A DNA stretch of 64,000 bases from Gammaproteobacteria bacterium LSUCC0057 (GCA_004535795.1 SPIA01000001.1:269430-333429), one strand, 5' to 3'; numbered from the stretch's first letter, positions 16,577 to 27,404 are shown. Program-made: numbers and translations. Notes: generated by a model not told the origin, from the letters alone.

Positions 16577-17797
16577 GTGGATAAAAAGTGTAAGTTGCCT
16601 GCGCAAAAATTCGTTTTCCAGCGCTTGGGTGTGGCGGGTCTATTTATTTTAATGCCGAGTGTTGCTCTGGCTGATGCCGCAGCTATTGAATTTGGCCCAC
16701 TGCAGTTAACGCCACTGGTGAGCGCTGAAGTTTATCACGATGATAACTTTTTGCGCTCGTCGGACCAGGCGATATCCAGCTTGGTAACTAAGTTATCGCC
16801 ACAGGTTGCATTGCAGATGGACAGTGCGCAAACCCAGCTGTTGGCCAACTATCGGCTAGACGACTTTGCCTACAGTGCCAGCAGCAGTGACGATGCGACC
16901 GACCATGTCATCGATGCTAATTTGGCTCATGAATTTAATGCCCGCAATCGAATAGAGTTGTCGCTCTACTACTTTGACGGCCACGAAGAACGCGGTAAAG
17001 GGTTGTCGCAAGGCAGCCTTGCCAGCGATGTTGAGGTGATTGAGTATACCCAAGACAACTTGCGGGTAAGTTATGAGTTGGGCGGGTTAGGTGCTAATGG
17101 CCGACTGGCGCTGGCATTTGAACAGCAGGACTACGAATACCAAAACGAGCGCGGTTTAACCCGGGTGCGCGACCGCGAGCAAGAAAATTTGACCGCCACC
17201 TTCTATTGGAACCTTACCGCAAAGCTCGAGTTGCTAGCCGAGATGCGTGACACCGCTAATAACTACGATTACTTCAACCCGGAGTCGACACTGGGCACTT
17301 TAGACAGTGAGCAGACAGATTACTACTTGGGTGCGCAGTGGCAGGCGACGGCTAAGACCAGTGGTGCACTTCGCGTTGGCCGCTACGACCGCAACTACGA
17401 CAGCAGCGCCAGGCAAGACAGCAGTGGTAGCTCCTGGGAGGCGTGGGTTGAGTGGCAGCCTGTACAGCGCGCCACTGTAACGCTGCGCAGCGGCCGCGCC
17501 TCGCGCGAGTCGACTGGGGTGGGTAACTTTATCGACGCCGAAGACCACTCTTTTAACTGGCGCCACCAGTTGAGTGGGCGCGACTCTTTTACCCTTGAGC
17601 TGGCAGCAGGTAAAGACAGCTATGAGGGCAGTGACCGTGAGGACGATCGCAGCACTTTTGCACTGAGTTACGAGCGTGAACTGCAGCGCTGGCTAACGGT
17701 GGCGGTGGGCTACCGTTACGGTGAGCGCGATTCTAGCGTCGACAGTAACGACTACGAACAAAATATTGGTTTTGTGCGGCTGAGTTTGTCGCTGTAA
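16577..17797 (+). CDS. Outer-membrane beta-barrel protein of an exopolysaccharide cluster
   Basis: 406 residues. Signal peptide ends near VALA-DA. The rest alternates polar/aromatic short strands (for example LSLYYFDGHEERG, VAVGYRYGERDSS) and ends in the typical aromatic/hydrophobic strand VRLSLSL, as expected for a barrel inserted by the Bam machinery. It resembles the EpsL/BBP2-type barrels of polysaccharide operons. GTG start with AAAAAGGA upstream. Likely the outer-membrane exit partner of the short Wza-like protein (inference). A terminator follows 20 bp after the stop. Confidence 0.77.
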   Translation: MDKKCKLPAQKFVFQRLGVAGLFILMPSVALADAAAIEFGPLQLTPLVSAEVYHDDNFLRSSDQAISSLVTKLSPQVALQMDSAQTQLLANYRLDDFAYSASSSDDATDHVIDANLAHEFNARNRIELSLYYFDGHEERGKGLSQGSLASDVEVIEYTQDNLRVSYELGGLGANGRLALAFEQQDYEYQNERGLTRVRDREQENLTATFYWNLTAKLELLAEMRDTANNYDYFNPESTLGTLDSEQTDYYLGAQWQATAKTSGALRVGRYDRNYDSSARQDSSGSSWEAWVEWQPVQRATVTLRSGRASRESTGVGNFIDAEDHSFNWRHQLSGRDSFTLELAAGKDSYEGSDREDDRSTFALSYERELQRWLTVAVGYRYGERDSSVDSNDYEQNIGFVRLSLSL

Positions 17798-17817
17798 AAG
17801 GCATAAGGAGTGATTAG

Positions 17818-17841
17818 CGCCGCACCGCGGCGTTTTTTTTT
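17818..17841 (+). terminator. Intrinsic terminator directly before wzc
   Basis: CGCCGC / GCGGCG stem with loop ACC (17818-17832) and nine T (17833-17841). The GGAG ribosome-binding site of the next gene starts at the very next base, so wzc has no room for its own promoter downstream of it. Confidence 0.8.
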
Positions 17842-17851
17842 GGAGTAGTCG

Positions 17852-20191
17852 ATGAGTTTAGTCAATTCAGGTGGTGTCAACTATTCGCGGCAAGCCCGGG
17901 ACAATGCAGCTGTTGCAGATGATGAGATCGACCTGGGGCGGTTGTTGCGGATTTTGCTCGCCAACTGGCGAAAAATCCTTGGTTTTGGCGTTACCCTCAC
18001 CCTAGTTGCCGGCCTGGTGGTGTTTTCTATGCAGCCCATTTACCAAGGTAAAGCTTCAATTGTTTTAGAGATTGACGATGTCAACGTGGTGTCGGTTGAA
18101 GATATTTACTCCCTGGGCGCGCGCAACAGCGATTACATGGCTACTCAATTTGAAATTCTCAAAAGCCATCGGCTGGCTGAGCGGGTAGTCGACCGTCTCA
18201 ACTTGACCCAGCACCCGCTGTTTGCTCAGGCTGAACCAGACGCACAGGGTTTAGCTGGCTGGTGGCAGAGCACCAAGATCTTTTTTGCCGAGTTGTTGGG
18301 TAGTGTAGAGCCACAACAGCCACTGACTGCTGCGGAGCAACATGCGCTGTTGCGCCAGCGTATAGCCGATGCTATCCAGCTTAACGTACAGGTGAGCCCG
18401 ATTCGCAACAGCCAGATGAGTTATGTTGCCTTTGAATCGACAGACCCGCGGTTAGCCGCACAAATAGCCAACGCGATCGCAGACGAGTTTATTAAAAACG
18501 ACCTCGAGAACCGCCTTTCGGGTACTTTGCAGGCCACCGATTGGTTGGACGAACGCCTGGTAGAGCTGCGCACCAATTTGCAGCGAGCCGAGCAGGCACT
18601 GCAAGACTTCCGCGACCGTGAAGGGTTGGTCTCTATTGATGGTCAAACCGGCTTGGGGGTCAACGAGCTGGCCTCGTTGAGTCAGCGCCTAGAAGAGGCG
18701 CGCAAGGCGCGCATCGGGGCAGAAAACTTGTTGGCCGACGTCAACAACCTCGCTTCGGCCAATGTTACTGAGTTACTAACCATACCTGCAGTGCTCAACC
18801 ATGTCGCTATACAGCGGCTCTCTGCCGAGCAGTCCAAAGCTCAGCGGCAGGTAGATGAGCTACAAAAACGCTACGGCCCCAAACACCCCGCTATGGTGGC
18901 TGCGCTCTCTGAGCTTAACTCTGCGACTGTTGAGCTGGCTGACGAGGTAATGACCGTGGCCAGTGGTATTGGTCGCGAGTACGAATTTGCCAAGCGCACC
19001 GAGCAGCAGTTAGAGGCCACTTGGGAGCGCCGCAAGGCCGAAGTGCAAGAGTTTAATCGCAAAGAGTTCCAGCTGCTTGAGCTGCAGCGCGATGTTGATA
19101 CCAACCGCCAGTTATACGACATTTTCTTCACCCGCATTCGCAGCGTTAGTGAGACTGGCGGCTTTGAAAAACCCCATGCGCGTATTGTCGATATGGCAAA
19201 ACCCCCGCGCATACCGGTTAAGCCTAAAAAACAGCTCATTATGGCTCTGGCTATGATCTTGGGCGTCATGCTCGGCGCTGCTTTTGTGCTGGTGTTAGAC
19301 CAGCTCGACAATACCGTGCGCCACCCAGATGACGTTGCCGATAAGCTCGGAGCGCCGCTATTGGGTAGCTTGCCACTGGTGATGACCGAGGGTGAAGATG
19401 ACAGCGATGTGCCGCATTTTTGGCACAACAGCACCGGCAATTTTGCCGAGTCTATTCGCACCGTGCGCACTGGGTTGCGGTTAAGCTCGCTGGATAATCC
19501 CGCCAAAATAGTGGTGATTACCTCGACTCTGGCCGGGGAGGGTAAGTCGACACTCTCTCTCAATTTGAGTGCGGCGCTGGGGCAAATGGAAAAAACCCTA
19601 CTGATTGGCGCCGATCTGCGCAGACCAACCTTGGCCAGCCGCCTAGACTTGGCGCCTAGCCATAAGGGCTTAAGCCACTTTGTGGCGGGCAGTGCCGAGT
19701 TAGAGGAGTGCATAGAACATTTAGAGGATAAAGGATTTTGGGTGATGCCTTCGGGTATTATTCCGCCCAACCCGCTCGAGATGCTTAGTTCGGCCAGATT
19801 TACCCAGGCACTTGACGAGTTGCGTGAACGCTTTGACCGCATTGTTATCGACTCAGCGCCCATGCAGCCGGTCAGTGATGCGCTGGTGTTGAGCAGTTAT
19901 GCCGACGCGCTCATTTACTTAGTGCGTGCCGACAAGACCCCGGCTACTTTGGTGCGCAAAAGTCTGCAGGTGCTTGCTGATGCCAATATTCATTTAACCG
20001 GTGTGGTGCTGAACCACTTCGACGCCAGCCGTGCTCACCGCTATTACAGCTATGGCTACAAAGGTTATGGCTATAAAAGCGGCTACTATTCTGGCTACCA
20101 CGATTACGCAGCCGACAGCCCTTACCCATCGCAAAATGACCCCTCTGTAGCCGCTGGGCACCCCTATCCATCAAAACCTGAGCGCCTATAA
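17852..20191 (+). CDS. Wzc-like polysaccharide co-polymerase / BY-type tyrosine kinase
   Basis: 779 residues. Wzz-type N-terminal domain with membrane helix (about 38-60), a long periplasmic coiled-coil region with GNVR-like segment, second membrane helix (about 463-483), then the cytoplasmic bacterial tyrosine kinase: Walker A AGEGKST with Lys-565, Walker A' GADLRRP with Asp-588, Walker B IVIDSAP near 668. The C-terminus (about 730-765) is a tyrosine cluster (YYSYGYKGYGYKSGYYSGYHDY), the autophosphorylation site. Controls polymer length and export by cycling phosphorylation. The phosphatase gene follows 26 bp downstream. Confidence 0.93.
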   Translation: MSLVNSGGVNYSRQARDNAAVADDEIDLGRLLRILLANWRKILGFGVTLTLVAGLVVFSMQPIYQGKASIVLEIDDVNVVSVEDIYSLGARNSDYMATQFEILKSHRLAERVVDRLNLTQHPLFAQAEPDAQGLAGWWQSTKIFFAELLGSVEPQQPLTAAEQHALLRQRIADAIQLNVQVSPIRNSQMSYVAFESTDPRLAAQIANAIADEFIKNDLENRLSGTLQATDWLDERLVELRTNLQRAEQALQDFRDREGLVSIDGQTGLGVNELASLSQRLEEARKARIGAENLLADVNNLASANVTELLTIPAVLNHVAIQRLSAEQSKAQRQVDELQKRYGPKHPAMVAALSELNSATVELADEVMTVASGIGREYEFAKRTEQQLEATWERRKAEVQEFNRKEFQLLELQRDVDTNRQLYDIFFTRIRSVSETGGFEKPHARIVDMAKPPRIPVKPKKQLIMALAMILGVMLGAAFVLVLDQLDNTVRHPDDVADKLGAPLLGSLPLVMTEGEDDSDVPHFWHNSTGNFAESIRTVRTGLRLSSLDNPAKIVVITSTLAGEGKSTLSLNLSAALGQMEKTLLIGADLRRPTLASRLDLAPSHKGLSHFVAGSAELEECIEHLEDKGFWVMPSGIIPPNPLEMLSSARFTQALDELRERFDRIVIDSAPMQPVSDALVLSSYADALIYLVRADKTPATLVRKSLQVLADANIHLTGVVLNHFDASRAHRYYSYGYKGYGYKSGYYSGYHDYAADSPYPSQNDPSVAAGHPYPSKPERL

Positions 20192-20217
20192 ATGGCGTTG
20201 CTTGCTGGGGTGTTGCA

Positions 20218-20955
20218 ATGATTGATTGCCACTGTCATATTTTGCCTGGGATTGACGATGGCCCTGCCGATATGGCGCAGGCGCTGGCACTCTGTGCGGC
20301 ACTGGTTGCCGACGGCGTAACTGCTGCGATCGCGACACCACATTTGCATGCTGGGCGCTGGGACAATACCCCCGAAGTCATTGCGCGAGTTTGCGAGCAG
20401 CTTCGCCTGCAGCTTGAGGTCAATAATATTCCCTTGCAAATTAGGGCGGCAGCCGAGGTGCGCATTAGTGATGAGCTGCTCAACTGGGTAGAGCACAATG
20501 CTGTACCGTTTCTAAGTGCCAAACTGAGTGCTGAAAACCCAAGCAGAGTTATGCTGCTGGAATTTCCGCACGGGCAGATGATTCCGGGCAGTATAAATTT
20601 AGTGCATTGGCTGGTGCGGCAAAATATCTGCCCAGTTATCGCCCATCCAGAGCGCAACAAACAGTTACAAAAAGAGCTAACACTACTGACCCCCTTTATT
20701 GATGCCGGCTGCCTAGTGCAGTTAACTGCAGCTTCGGTGATAGGTGAGTTTGGTGCGGCCGCTCACATCGCCGCGGGTAAAATACTCGAGCTCGGCTGGC
20801 CGGGTATTATTGCTAGCGATGCCCACAATTTAACCGGTCGTGCCCCCAGAATGAGTGCAGCTAAAGCGTATGTGGCTGAGCGCTGGGGAGAACAGACAGT
20901 GTCGCGCTGGTTTAGCGATTGGCAAAATTTTTGGTGGCATAGTGGATCATGTTGA
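20218..20955 (+). CDS. PHP-type tyrosine-protein phosphatase (CpsB/YwqE family)
   Basis: 245 residues. Metal-dependent PHP-fold phosphatase that dephosphorylates BY-kinases. Metal-binding phrases seen: DCHCHILPGIDDGP at 3-16, ATPHLHAGRW, AHPERN and ASDAHN. This is the type first known from Gram-positive capsule operons, used here instead of the low-molecular-weight Wzb phosphatase. Its substrate should be the Wzc-like kinase immediately upstream. Ends 22 bp before the convergent LuxR-type gene. Confidence 0.9.
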   Translation: MIDCHCHILPGIDDGPADMAQALALCAALVADGVTAAIATPHLHAGRWDNTPEVIARVCEQLRLQLEVNNIPLQIRAAAEVRISDELLNWVEHNAVPFLSAKLSAENPSRVMLLEFPHGQMIPGSINLVHWLVRQNICPVIAHPERNKQLQKELTLLTPFIDAGCLVQLTAASVIGEFGAAAHIAAGKILELGWPGIIASDAHNLTGRAPRMSAAKAYVAERWGEQTVSRWFSDWQNFWWHSGSC

Positions 20956-20977
20956 AGTGTGAGCAGAGCGCTTGGCG

Positions 20978-21625
20978 TTAGGCCTGCTTTGCAGGGGGGT
21001 TTTTAGCGTGCCTGCTGGCTTTTTTGGGGTTTTTCCCCCCCCCCCCCCCCCCCCCCCGGTCGGGGCTGTCGGCCGCAAGGGCGTTTGTCGCCCACTGGTC
21101 TCCGCCGTTGATTGCCAGCTCGAGTGTTTCTCGGGTAGTGATAAGTCTACCCAGCAGGTAGGGCGCCAGTGACGTTAAGCCAAGCTTGAGCTTGGCCGAA
21201 TCTAATTGGGTTGAAATAGTTCTGTCGGCTACTGCGCGGCGCTTGGCAGTTTGTTTGGGCGACTCACCAAAGTAGCGTCCAATTAAGCAATCCCACTCCC
21301 GCTCGGTAATTATTTGTAGATGATACTCATTAAATCTTTTGGTATTTACAGCAGTAAGCTTTTCTAACCGCAAACCCTGTGCACGCAGCGGTTGGGAGAT
21401 AAGGTTGTAAATATGACGAGCCTGATCGATATCGTTTTCTGCGGGGACAATTTTTATATAACTATTCACTAGCGGGTCGGCATCTATCGGCTGGATGGTA
21501 TTGAGCACAACCTGCCAGCGGCCCTGTTGGCAGTGCTCTAAAGACCAGATCAATTGCCTGCTAACTCTGCGGCTTGTCAGCAAGGCCAAATTGCTCTGGG
21601 TATTGACCGCTTTAATAACCTTCAT
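20978..21625 (-). CDS. LuxR-type HTH regulator with poly-glycine (G23) tract
   Basis: 215 residues as read. No recognisable receiver domain in the first ~105 residues; a LuxR/GerE-like helix-turn-helix follows at about 107-155 (ITEREWDCLIGRYFGESPKQTAKRRAVADRTISTQL as pieces). After the HTH the frame runs into 23 consecutive G (complement of C 21035-21057), coding Gly7, then a basic tail KNPKKASRHAKNPPAKQA overlapping the opposing terminator. Loss or gain of one G changes the whole tail. ATG with AAGGA upstream. Likely regulates the surrounding polysaccharide genes (inference from position). Confidence 0.75.
   Translation of the reverse strand: MKVIKAVNTQSNLALLTSRRVSRQLIWSLEHCQQGRWQVVLNTIQPIDADPLVNSYIKIVPAENDIDQARHIYNLISQPLRAQGLRLEKLTAVNTKRFNEYHLQIITEREWDCLIGRYFGESPKQTAKRRAVADRTISTQLDSAKLKLGLTSLAPYLLGRLITTRETLELAINGGDQWATNALAADSPDRGGGGGGGKNPKKASRHAKNPPAKQA
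20983..21005 (+). terminator. Terminator after the PHP phosphatase gene
   Basis: CCTGC / GCAGG stem with TTT loop, then GGGG and five T. It lies inside the annotated 3' end of the opposing LuxR-type frame. Confidence 0.6.
21035..21057. repeat. Homopolymer of 23 C (G on the coding strand)
   Basis: An uninterrupted run of 23 C. Runs this long are extremely slippage-prone and are typical of phase-variable loci. It could also reflect uncertain base calling in the assembly. It falls in the 3' part of the LuxR-type gene. Confidence 0.9.
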
Positions 21626-21708
21626 AGTAGATGTCCTTATTTACTTGCTGAAGGCCTTCTATTGTTAACAGTTTTATATCTATTTATATATGTCTAAATG
21701 CTAGTACT

Positions 21709-21737
21709 TAAGAGCTAACCCTTTATATGTAAGAGCT
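21709..21737. promoter_or_regulatory. Direct repeat TAAGAGCT, 21 bp apart
   Basis: Two copies (21709-21716 and 21730-21737) exactly two helical turns apart in the divergent 212-bp gap between the LuxR-type gene and the transferase gene. An adjacent palindrome GAAGGCCTTC lies at 21650-21659. Spacing fits a regulator dimer or two monomers on one face of the DNA. Confidence 0.35.
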
Positions 21738-21837
21738 TTGAGTTAAACATCTGGACGATAGTTGTGAATCCTGCAACTGGGTACTGTGCACGCTTGTTAG
21801 AGGTTGGTTTTGACTCAATGCTAAAAAGGCTGTGTAC

Positions 21838-22884
21838 ATGCTCGGTGCTGTTAAATACGGATTATTGGCGCTGCTGCTGTATGGTTTAGGTGGCCTTTAT
21901 GGAATGGTTGTTTGTCTGGCAAGTTACTTTGGACTGGCCGCTTTGGCGCGCGACTCAGCTAAAAAACACGGTATTTCTGAGTCTGATGCCTCGCGAATGG
22001 GTGGTAGCGTTGTGCTGCTTTATTTACTGGGTAGTCTGTTTCTTTCTACCGGCAGCGCATCGAGCAACTTAGAGTTGGTACAGTCTTTAGCGGTGGTTGT
22101 GCCGATGGTGGCTATTTATCTGGTTGGCTTAAGTGACGATATTGGTATCGAGCTCTCACCCAGCCGGCGCTTGCTATTACTGCTACTCATACTGAGCGCA
22201 AGCTTGTGGGTGCTCGGAGAAACCCTTTGGGATAGGCTCGGCTTGGTGCAGCAGTTGCTCTACTCGGTGTTGTTGTTAGTGGCGAGTGGTTTTTTTATTA
22301 ACGCGGTTAACACCGCTGATGGTGCCAATGGTCTGGTCTCTGGCACGGTACTCATTTTTTTGCTGGTGGCATTAGAAAAAGCTGCACTCAACTCGACACT
22401 ATTAATGGTAGTAACGAGCTGCCTAGTTGGCGTGGGGCTGTTTTTTATTCTTAATATCTGCCTTGGTCGGTTCTTTTTAGGCGACGGCGGCAGCTATTTA
22501 TTGGGTATGCTGGTGGTTTTGGTACTTTGGCAGCAGATTGCAGCGTTTTCGTTACAAAGCCTGCTGCTACTGGTGGCAGTCTTGACCTACCCACTATATG
22601 ACCTGTTGTTCAGTGCCGCTAGACGCCTGTTAGCTGGACGTTCGCCAATGGCTGCAGACAACGGCCACCTACACAATTTAGTTTACCGTAGGGTCTCTAA
22701 AACAATACCGGCCAACTCGGCCAACTCTGTTACCGGGGTGGGTATAGCCTTGGTTTTTGCCGGCCCGGTTTATCTTTTTCGGGACGGTTCCGCTGGCGAT
22801 ATAGCATTGTTGTTCTGCGGCCAAATAGCGCTGTACAGCGCGCTGTGGGTGCTATTGGCACGGCCTAAAAAAAACGCCCCATAG
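21838..22884 (+). CDS. MraY/WecA-like polyprenyl-phosphate sugar-1-phosphate transferase
   Basis: About 348 residues with 10-11 membrane helices. Starts a glycan by moving a sugar-1-phosphate from a UDP-sugar onto undecaprenyl phosphate. Family motifs: GLSDDIG (aspartate pair), NAVNTADGANGL, FLGDGGSYLLG, and a C-terminal cytoplasmic NGHLHNLVYRR in place of the WecA HIHH. The ATG at 21838 is preferred over GTG 21832 because AAAAAGG is 8 nt before it. The most likely initiating enzyme for the polysaccharide made by this cluster. The stop codon lies within its terminator. Confidence 0.88.
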   Translation: MLGAVKYGLLALLLYGLGGLYGMVVCLASYFGLAALARDSAKKHGISESDASRMGGSVVLLYLLGSLFLSTGSASSNLELVQSLAVVVPMVAIYLVGLSDDIGIELSPSRRLLLLLLILSASLWVLGETLWDRLGLVQQLLYSVLLLVASGFFINAVNTADGANGLVSGTVLIFLLVALEKAALNSTLLMVVTSCLVGVGLFFILNICLGRFFLGDGGSYLLGMLVVLVLWQQIAAFSLQSLLLLVAVLTYPLYDLLFSAARRLLAGRSPMAADNGHLHNLVYRRVSKTIPANSANSVTGVGIALVFAGPVYLFRDGSAGDIALLFCGQIALYSALWVLLARPKKNAP

Positions 22885-22899
22885 TAATGGGGCGTTTTT
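22871..22899 (+). terminator. Intrinsic terminator of the transferase gene
   Basis: AAAACGCCCCAT / ATGGGGCGTTTT with loop AGTA (22871-22898) and a T-run. The TAG stop codon is inside the loop. A-rich 5' side makes it potentially active in both directions, also ending the tRNA transcript from the other strand. Confidence 0.88.
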
Positions 22900-22902
22900 G
22901 TT

Positions 22903-22987
22903 TGGTAGCTGAGGCCGGAATCGAACCGGCACTCCCGAAGGAACAGGATTTTGAATCCAGCGCGTCTACCAGTTCCGCCACTCAGCC
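22903..22987 (-). tRNA. tRNA-Leu (anticodon CAA)
   Basis: 85 nt with encoded CCA. Acceptor stem GGCTGAG/CTCAGCT (one G-T pair), D-arm with GGTAGACGC, anticodon stem-loop GGATTCAAAATCC giving CAA, a long type II variable arm (TGTTCCTTCGGGAGT region) and the T-arm GCCGG TTCGATT CCGGC. Reads UUG codons. Lies tail-on to the transferase terminator and upstream of queA on the opposite strand. Confidence 0.97.
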
Positions 22988-23206
22988 AAATTTCTGCACG
23001 CTGGTAGGTTGGGGGTTTATCGCCAACGCGTGCGACTACTCAAAGTAGGCGCGGATTATAGCAGTGGCGCGTGTTGGGTCAACACCCGCAGCTGTGTTGG
23101 CCAAGTAAAAACAGTGCAATTTTTGCCGGGACGGGCGCCAAACTATTTGGCCGTGCCGGCAAAGTTCTATACCCTTACCGGCCGGTTTAACAATATCTTG
23201 TACACC

Positions 23207-25406
<2,200 letters not shown>

Positions 25407-25510
25407 GATTATTTGCGCTTTGGAAAGTGTTTTTCCCGCGCTGGCAGGTGTCTGAGCGGCTCAGTTGCACTACGCTGTCTGCTCTGCATTCACTTGCCTA
25501 GGAGAGAGCG

Positions 25511-27193
25511 ATGCTCAATACCTACACCTTCCCCAGCTATGCGTACCGGCCCAGTGCCGACCAGCGCGCCGCGCAGATTGTCCGCCACCCGGTGGTGGTG
25601 GTTGGCGCCGGCCCGGTCGGGATGGGGCTGGCGGTCGATCTCGCCCAACAGGGCCAGCCGGTGGTGGTGCTCGACGACAACAACACGGTCAGCGTCGGCT
25701 CGCGGGCAGTCTGTTACGGCAAGCGCTTTTTGGACATCAGCGACCGCCTTGGGGTCGGTCAGCGCGCGGTCGATAAAGGTGTAACCTGGAATGTCGGCCG
25801 AGTATTCTTTGAGCAAGATGAGGTCTACCACTTTGACATGCTGCCAGAGCAGCACCACCGCCGCCCGGCGTTTATTAACCTGCAGCAGTACTATATGGAA
25901 GAGTACTACGTCGACCGCATTGCCGAGCTTGAAGGTGTCGATTTGCGCTGGAAAAATAAATTGGTGGCTTTACAGCAGCTCGACGACGGTGTGCGGCTCA
26001 CCATCGACACCCCCGATGGCAGCTACCAGATCGAGGCAGACTATCTGGTTGCCTGCGACGGCGCCGGCTCAGCGACCCGCAAGCTCTGCGGTTTGGAGTC
26101 GAAGGGGCAGATTTTTGAAGACCATTTCCTCATTGCAGATGTAGTGATGGACCCCAAGAACTTCCCGCCGGAGCGCTGGTTCTGGTTTAACCCACCGTTC
26201 CACGAAGGGCAGTCGACGCTGCTGCACCGCCAGGCCGACAACGTCTGGCGTATCGACTTTGACCTGGGCTGGGGAGCCGACGTTGAGGAAGAGAAGAAGC
26301 CGGAAAATATTATCCCGCGCGTGCGCAAGTTCCTCGGCGACGAGGTGGAGTTTGAGCTGGAGTGGGCCTCGGTTTACACCTTTACTTGTCGGCGCATGGA
26401 GCAGTTTATTCACAACCGAATAATTTTTGCCGGCGATGCCGCCCACCAGGTCTCGCCGTTTGGCGCCCGCGGCGCCAACTCTGGGCTCGAAGACGCCGAC
26501 AACCTGGCGTGGAAGTTGGTCCACCAGCTGCGCGGCAGTGCCGGCCCCGGCCTGCTGGCCAGCTATGCCGCCGAGCGCGAATTTGCCGCCGACGAAAACA
26601 TCTTAAACTCCACCCGCAGCACCGACTTTATCACCCCAAAAAATGCCGCCAGCCGCGCTCTGCGCGACGCGGTGTTAGAGCTGGCGCGCGACTACACGTT
26701 TGCGCGGCCACTGATCAACAGCGGCCGCCTGTCGGTGCCGGCACTGTTGACGCAGTCGCCGCTCAATACCCCAGACAGCGACCATTTCGACAGTAAAGTG
26801 GTGCCCGGTGCGCCCTGTACCGATGGCGCAGTGCGCCGCGATGGCGAGCAGGATTATCTGCTCAGCCAGCTCGGTAACCGCTTTGTGGTACTGCTTTTTG
26901 CCGACCAGCCCAGTGAGATTACTGCCGAGCTGCTGCAACACGCCGCCGCGCTCAACGAGGCTGATGTGCCGGTAGAGACCCTAGTCGTGGCCAGCAACCA
27001 ACACGACTGGCAGTCGTTTACCGCACTGCCAGTGGTGATCGACCATCTGGCGGTGGTGGCACAACGACTCGACGGTCGCGCCGGCAGTAGTTACCTGATT
27101 CGTCCCGACCAGTTAGTGGCGGGGCGCAGCCGCCATTTTGATGCCGACCAGCTGCAGGCTATGCAGCGCCGCGCACTCGGCTTTAACCTCTAG
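25511..27193 (+). CDS. FAD-dependent aromatic hydroxylase (MhpA-like)
   Basis: 560 residues, class A flavoprotein monooxygenase related to 3-(3-hydroxyphenyl)propionate hydroxylase and PheA/TfdB types. FAD/NADH-binding GAGPVGMG (32-39), the second FAD motif GDAAHQVSPFGARG starting at 308, and a C-terminal thioredoxin-like domain that ends in the SSYLIRPDQLVAGR phrase. Hydroxylates a phenolic ring, usually preparing it for cleavage. ATG with AGGAGAGAG upstream. A DUF2783 gene follows 10 bp later. Substrate unknown; ring-cleavage downstream genes lie at 39.5-42.0 kb on the other strand. Confidence 0.85.
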   Translation: MLNTYTFPSYAYRPSADQRAAQIVRHPVVVVGAGPVGMGLAVDLAQQGQPVVVLDDNNTVSVGSRAVCYGKRFLDISDRLGVGQRAVDKGVTWNVGRVFFEQDEVYHFDMLPEQHHRRPAFINLQQYYMEEYYVDRIAELEGVDLRWKNKLVALQQLDDGVRLTIDTPDGSYQIEADYLVACDGAGSATRKLCGLESKGQIFEDHFLIADVVMDPKNFPPERWFWFNPPFHEGQSTLLHRQADNVWRIDFDLGWGADVEEEKKPENIIPRVRKFLGDEVEFELEWASVYTFTCRRMEQFIHNRIIFAGDAAHQVSPFGARGANSGLEDADNLAWKLVHQLRGSAGPGLLASYAAEREFAADENILNSTRSTDFITPKNAASRALRDAVLELARDYTFARPLINSGRLSVPALLTQSPLNTPDSDHFDSKVVPGAPCTDGAVRRDGEQDYLLSQLGNRFVVLLFADQPSEITAELLQHAAALNEADVPVETLVVASNQHDWQSFTALPVVIDHLAVVAQRLDGRAGSSYLIRPDQLVAGRSRHFDADQLQAMQRRALGFNL

Positions 27194-27203
27194 GAGTAGT
27201 TCC

Positions 27204-27404
27204 ATGGCACTGATTACCACTCCCAACATTGCCCGCCCCGATGAGTTCTTTGCAGCCCTCACCGATCTCCACCGCGAGCTCACTCCGGCGCAAAGCGAGG
27301 CGGTCAACGCCAAATTGATACTGCTGTTAGCCAACCATATTGGCGACAACGCGGTATTGGCTGAGGCGATGTCTATCGCCGCTGAAGTGAGAGACGAAAG
27401 ATAG
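27204..27404 (+). CDS. DUF2783 small protein
   Basis: 66 residues from the ATG at 27204 (AGGAG upstream). All-helical small acidic protein with EFFAALTDLHRELTPAQ and NAKLILLLANHIGD, features of DUF2783, which is commonly encoded right after this type of FAD hydroxylase. Function unknown; a partner or assembly role for the hydroxylase is only a guess from conserved adjacency. Confidence 0.75.
   Translation: MALITTPNIARPDEFFAALTDLHRELTPAQSEAVNAKLILLLANHIGDNAVLAEAMSIAAEVRDER

Noticed and set aside
18871..19863. 330-codon open frame antisense to wzc
   Set aside because: Ser/Arg-rich composition typical of antisense shadows; wzc is certain.
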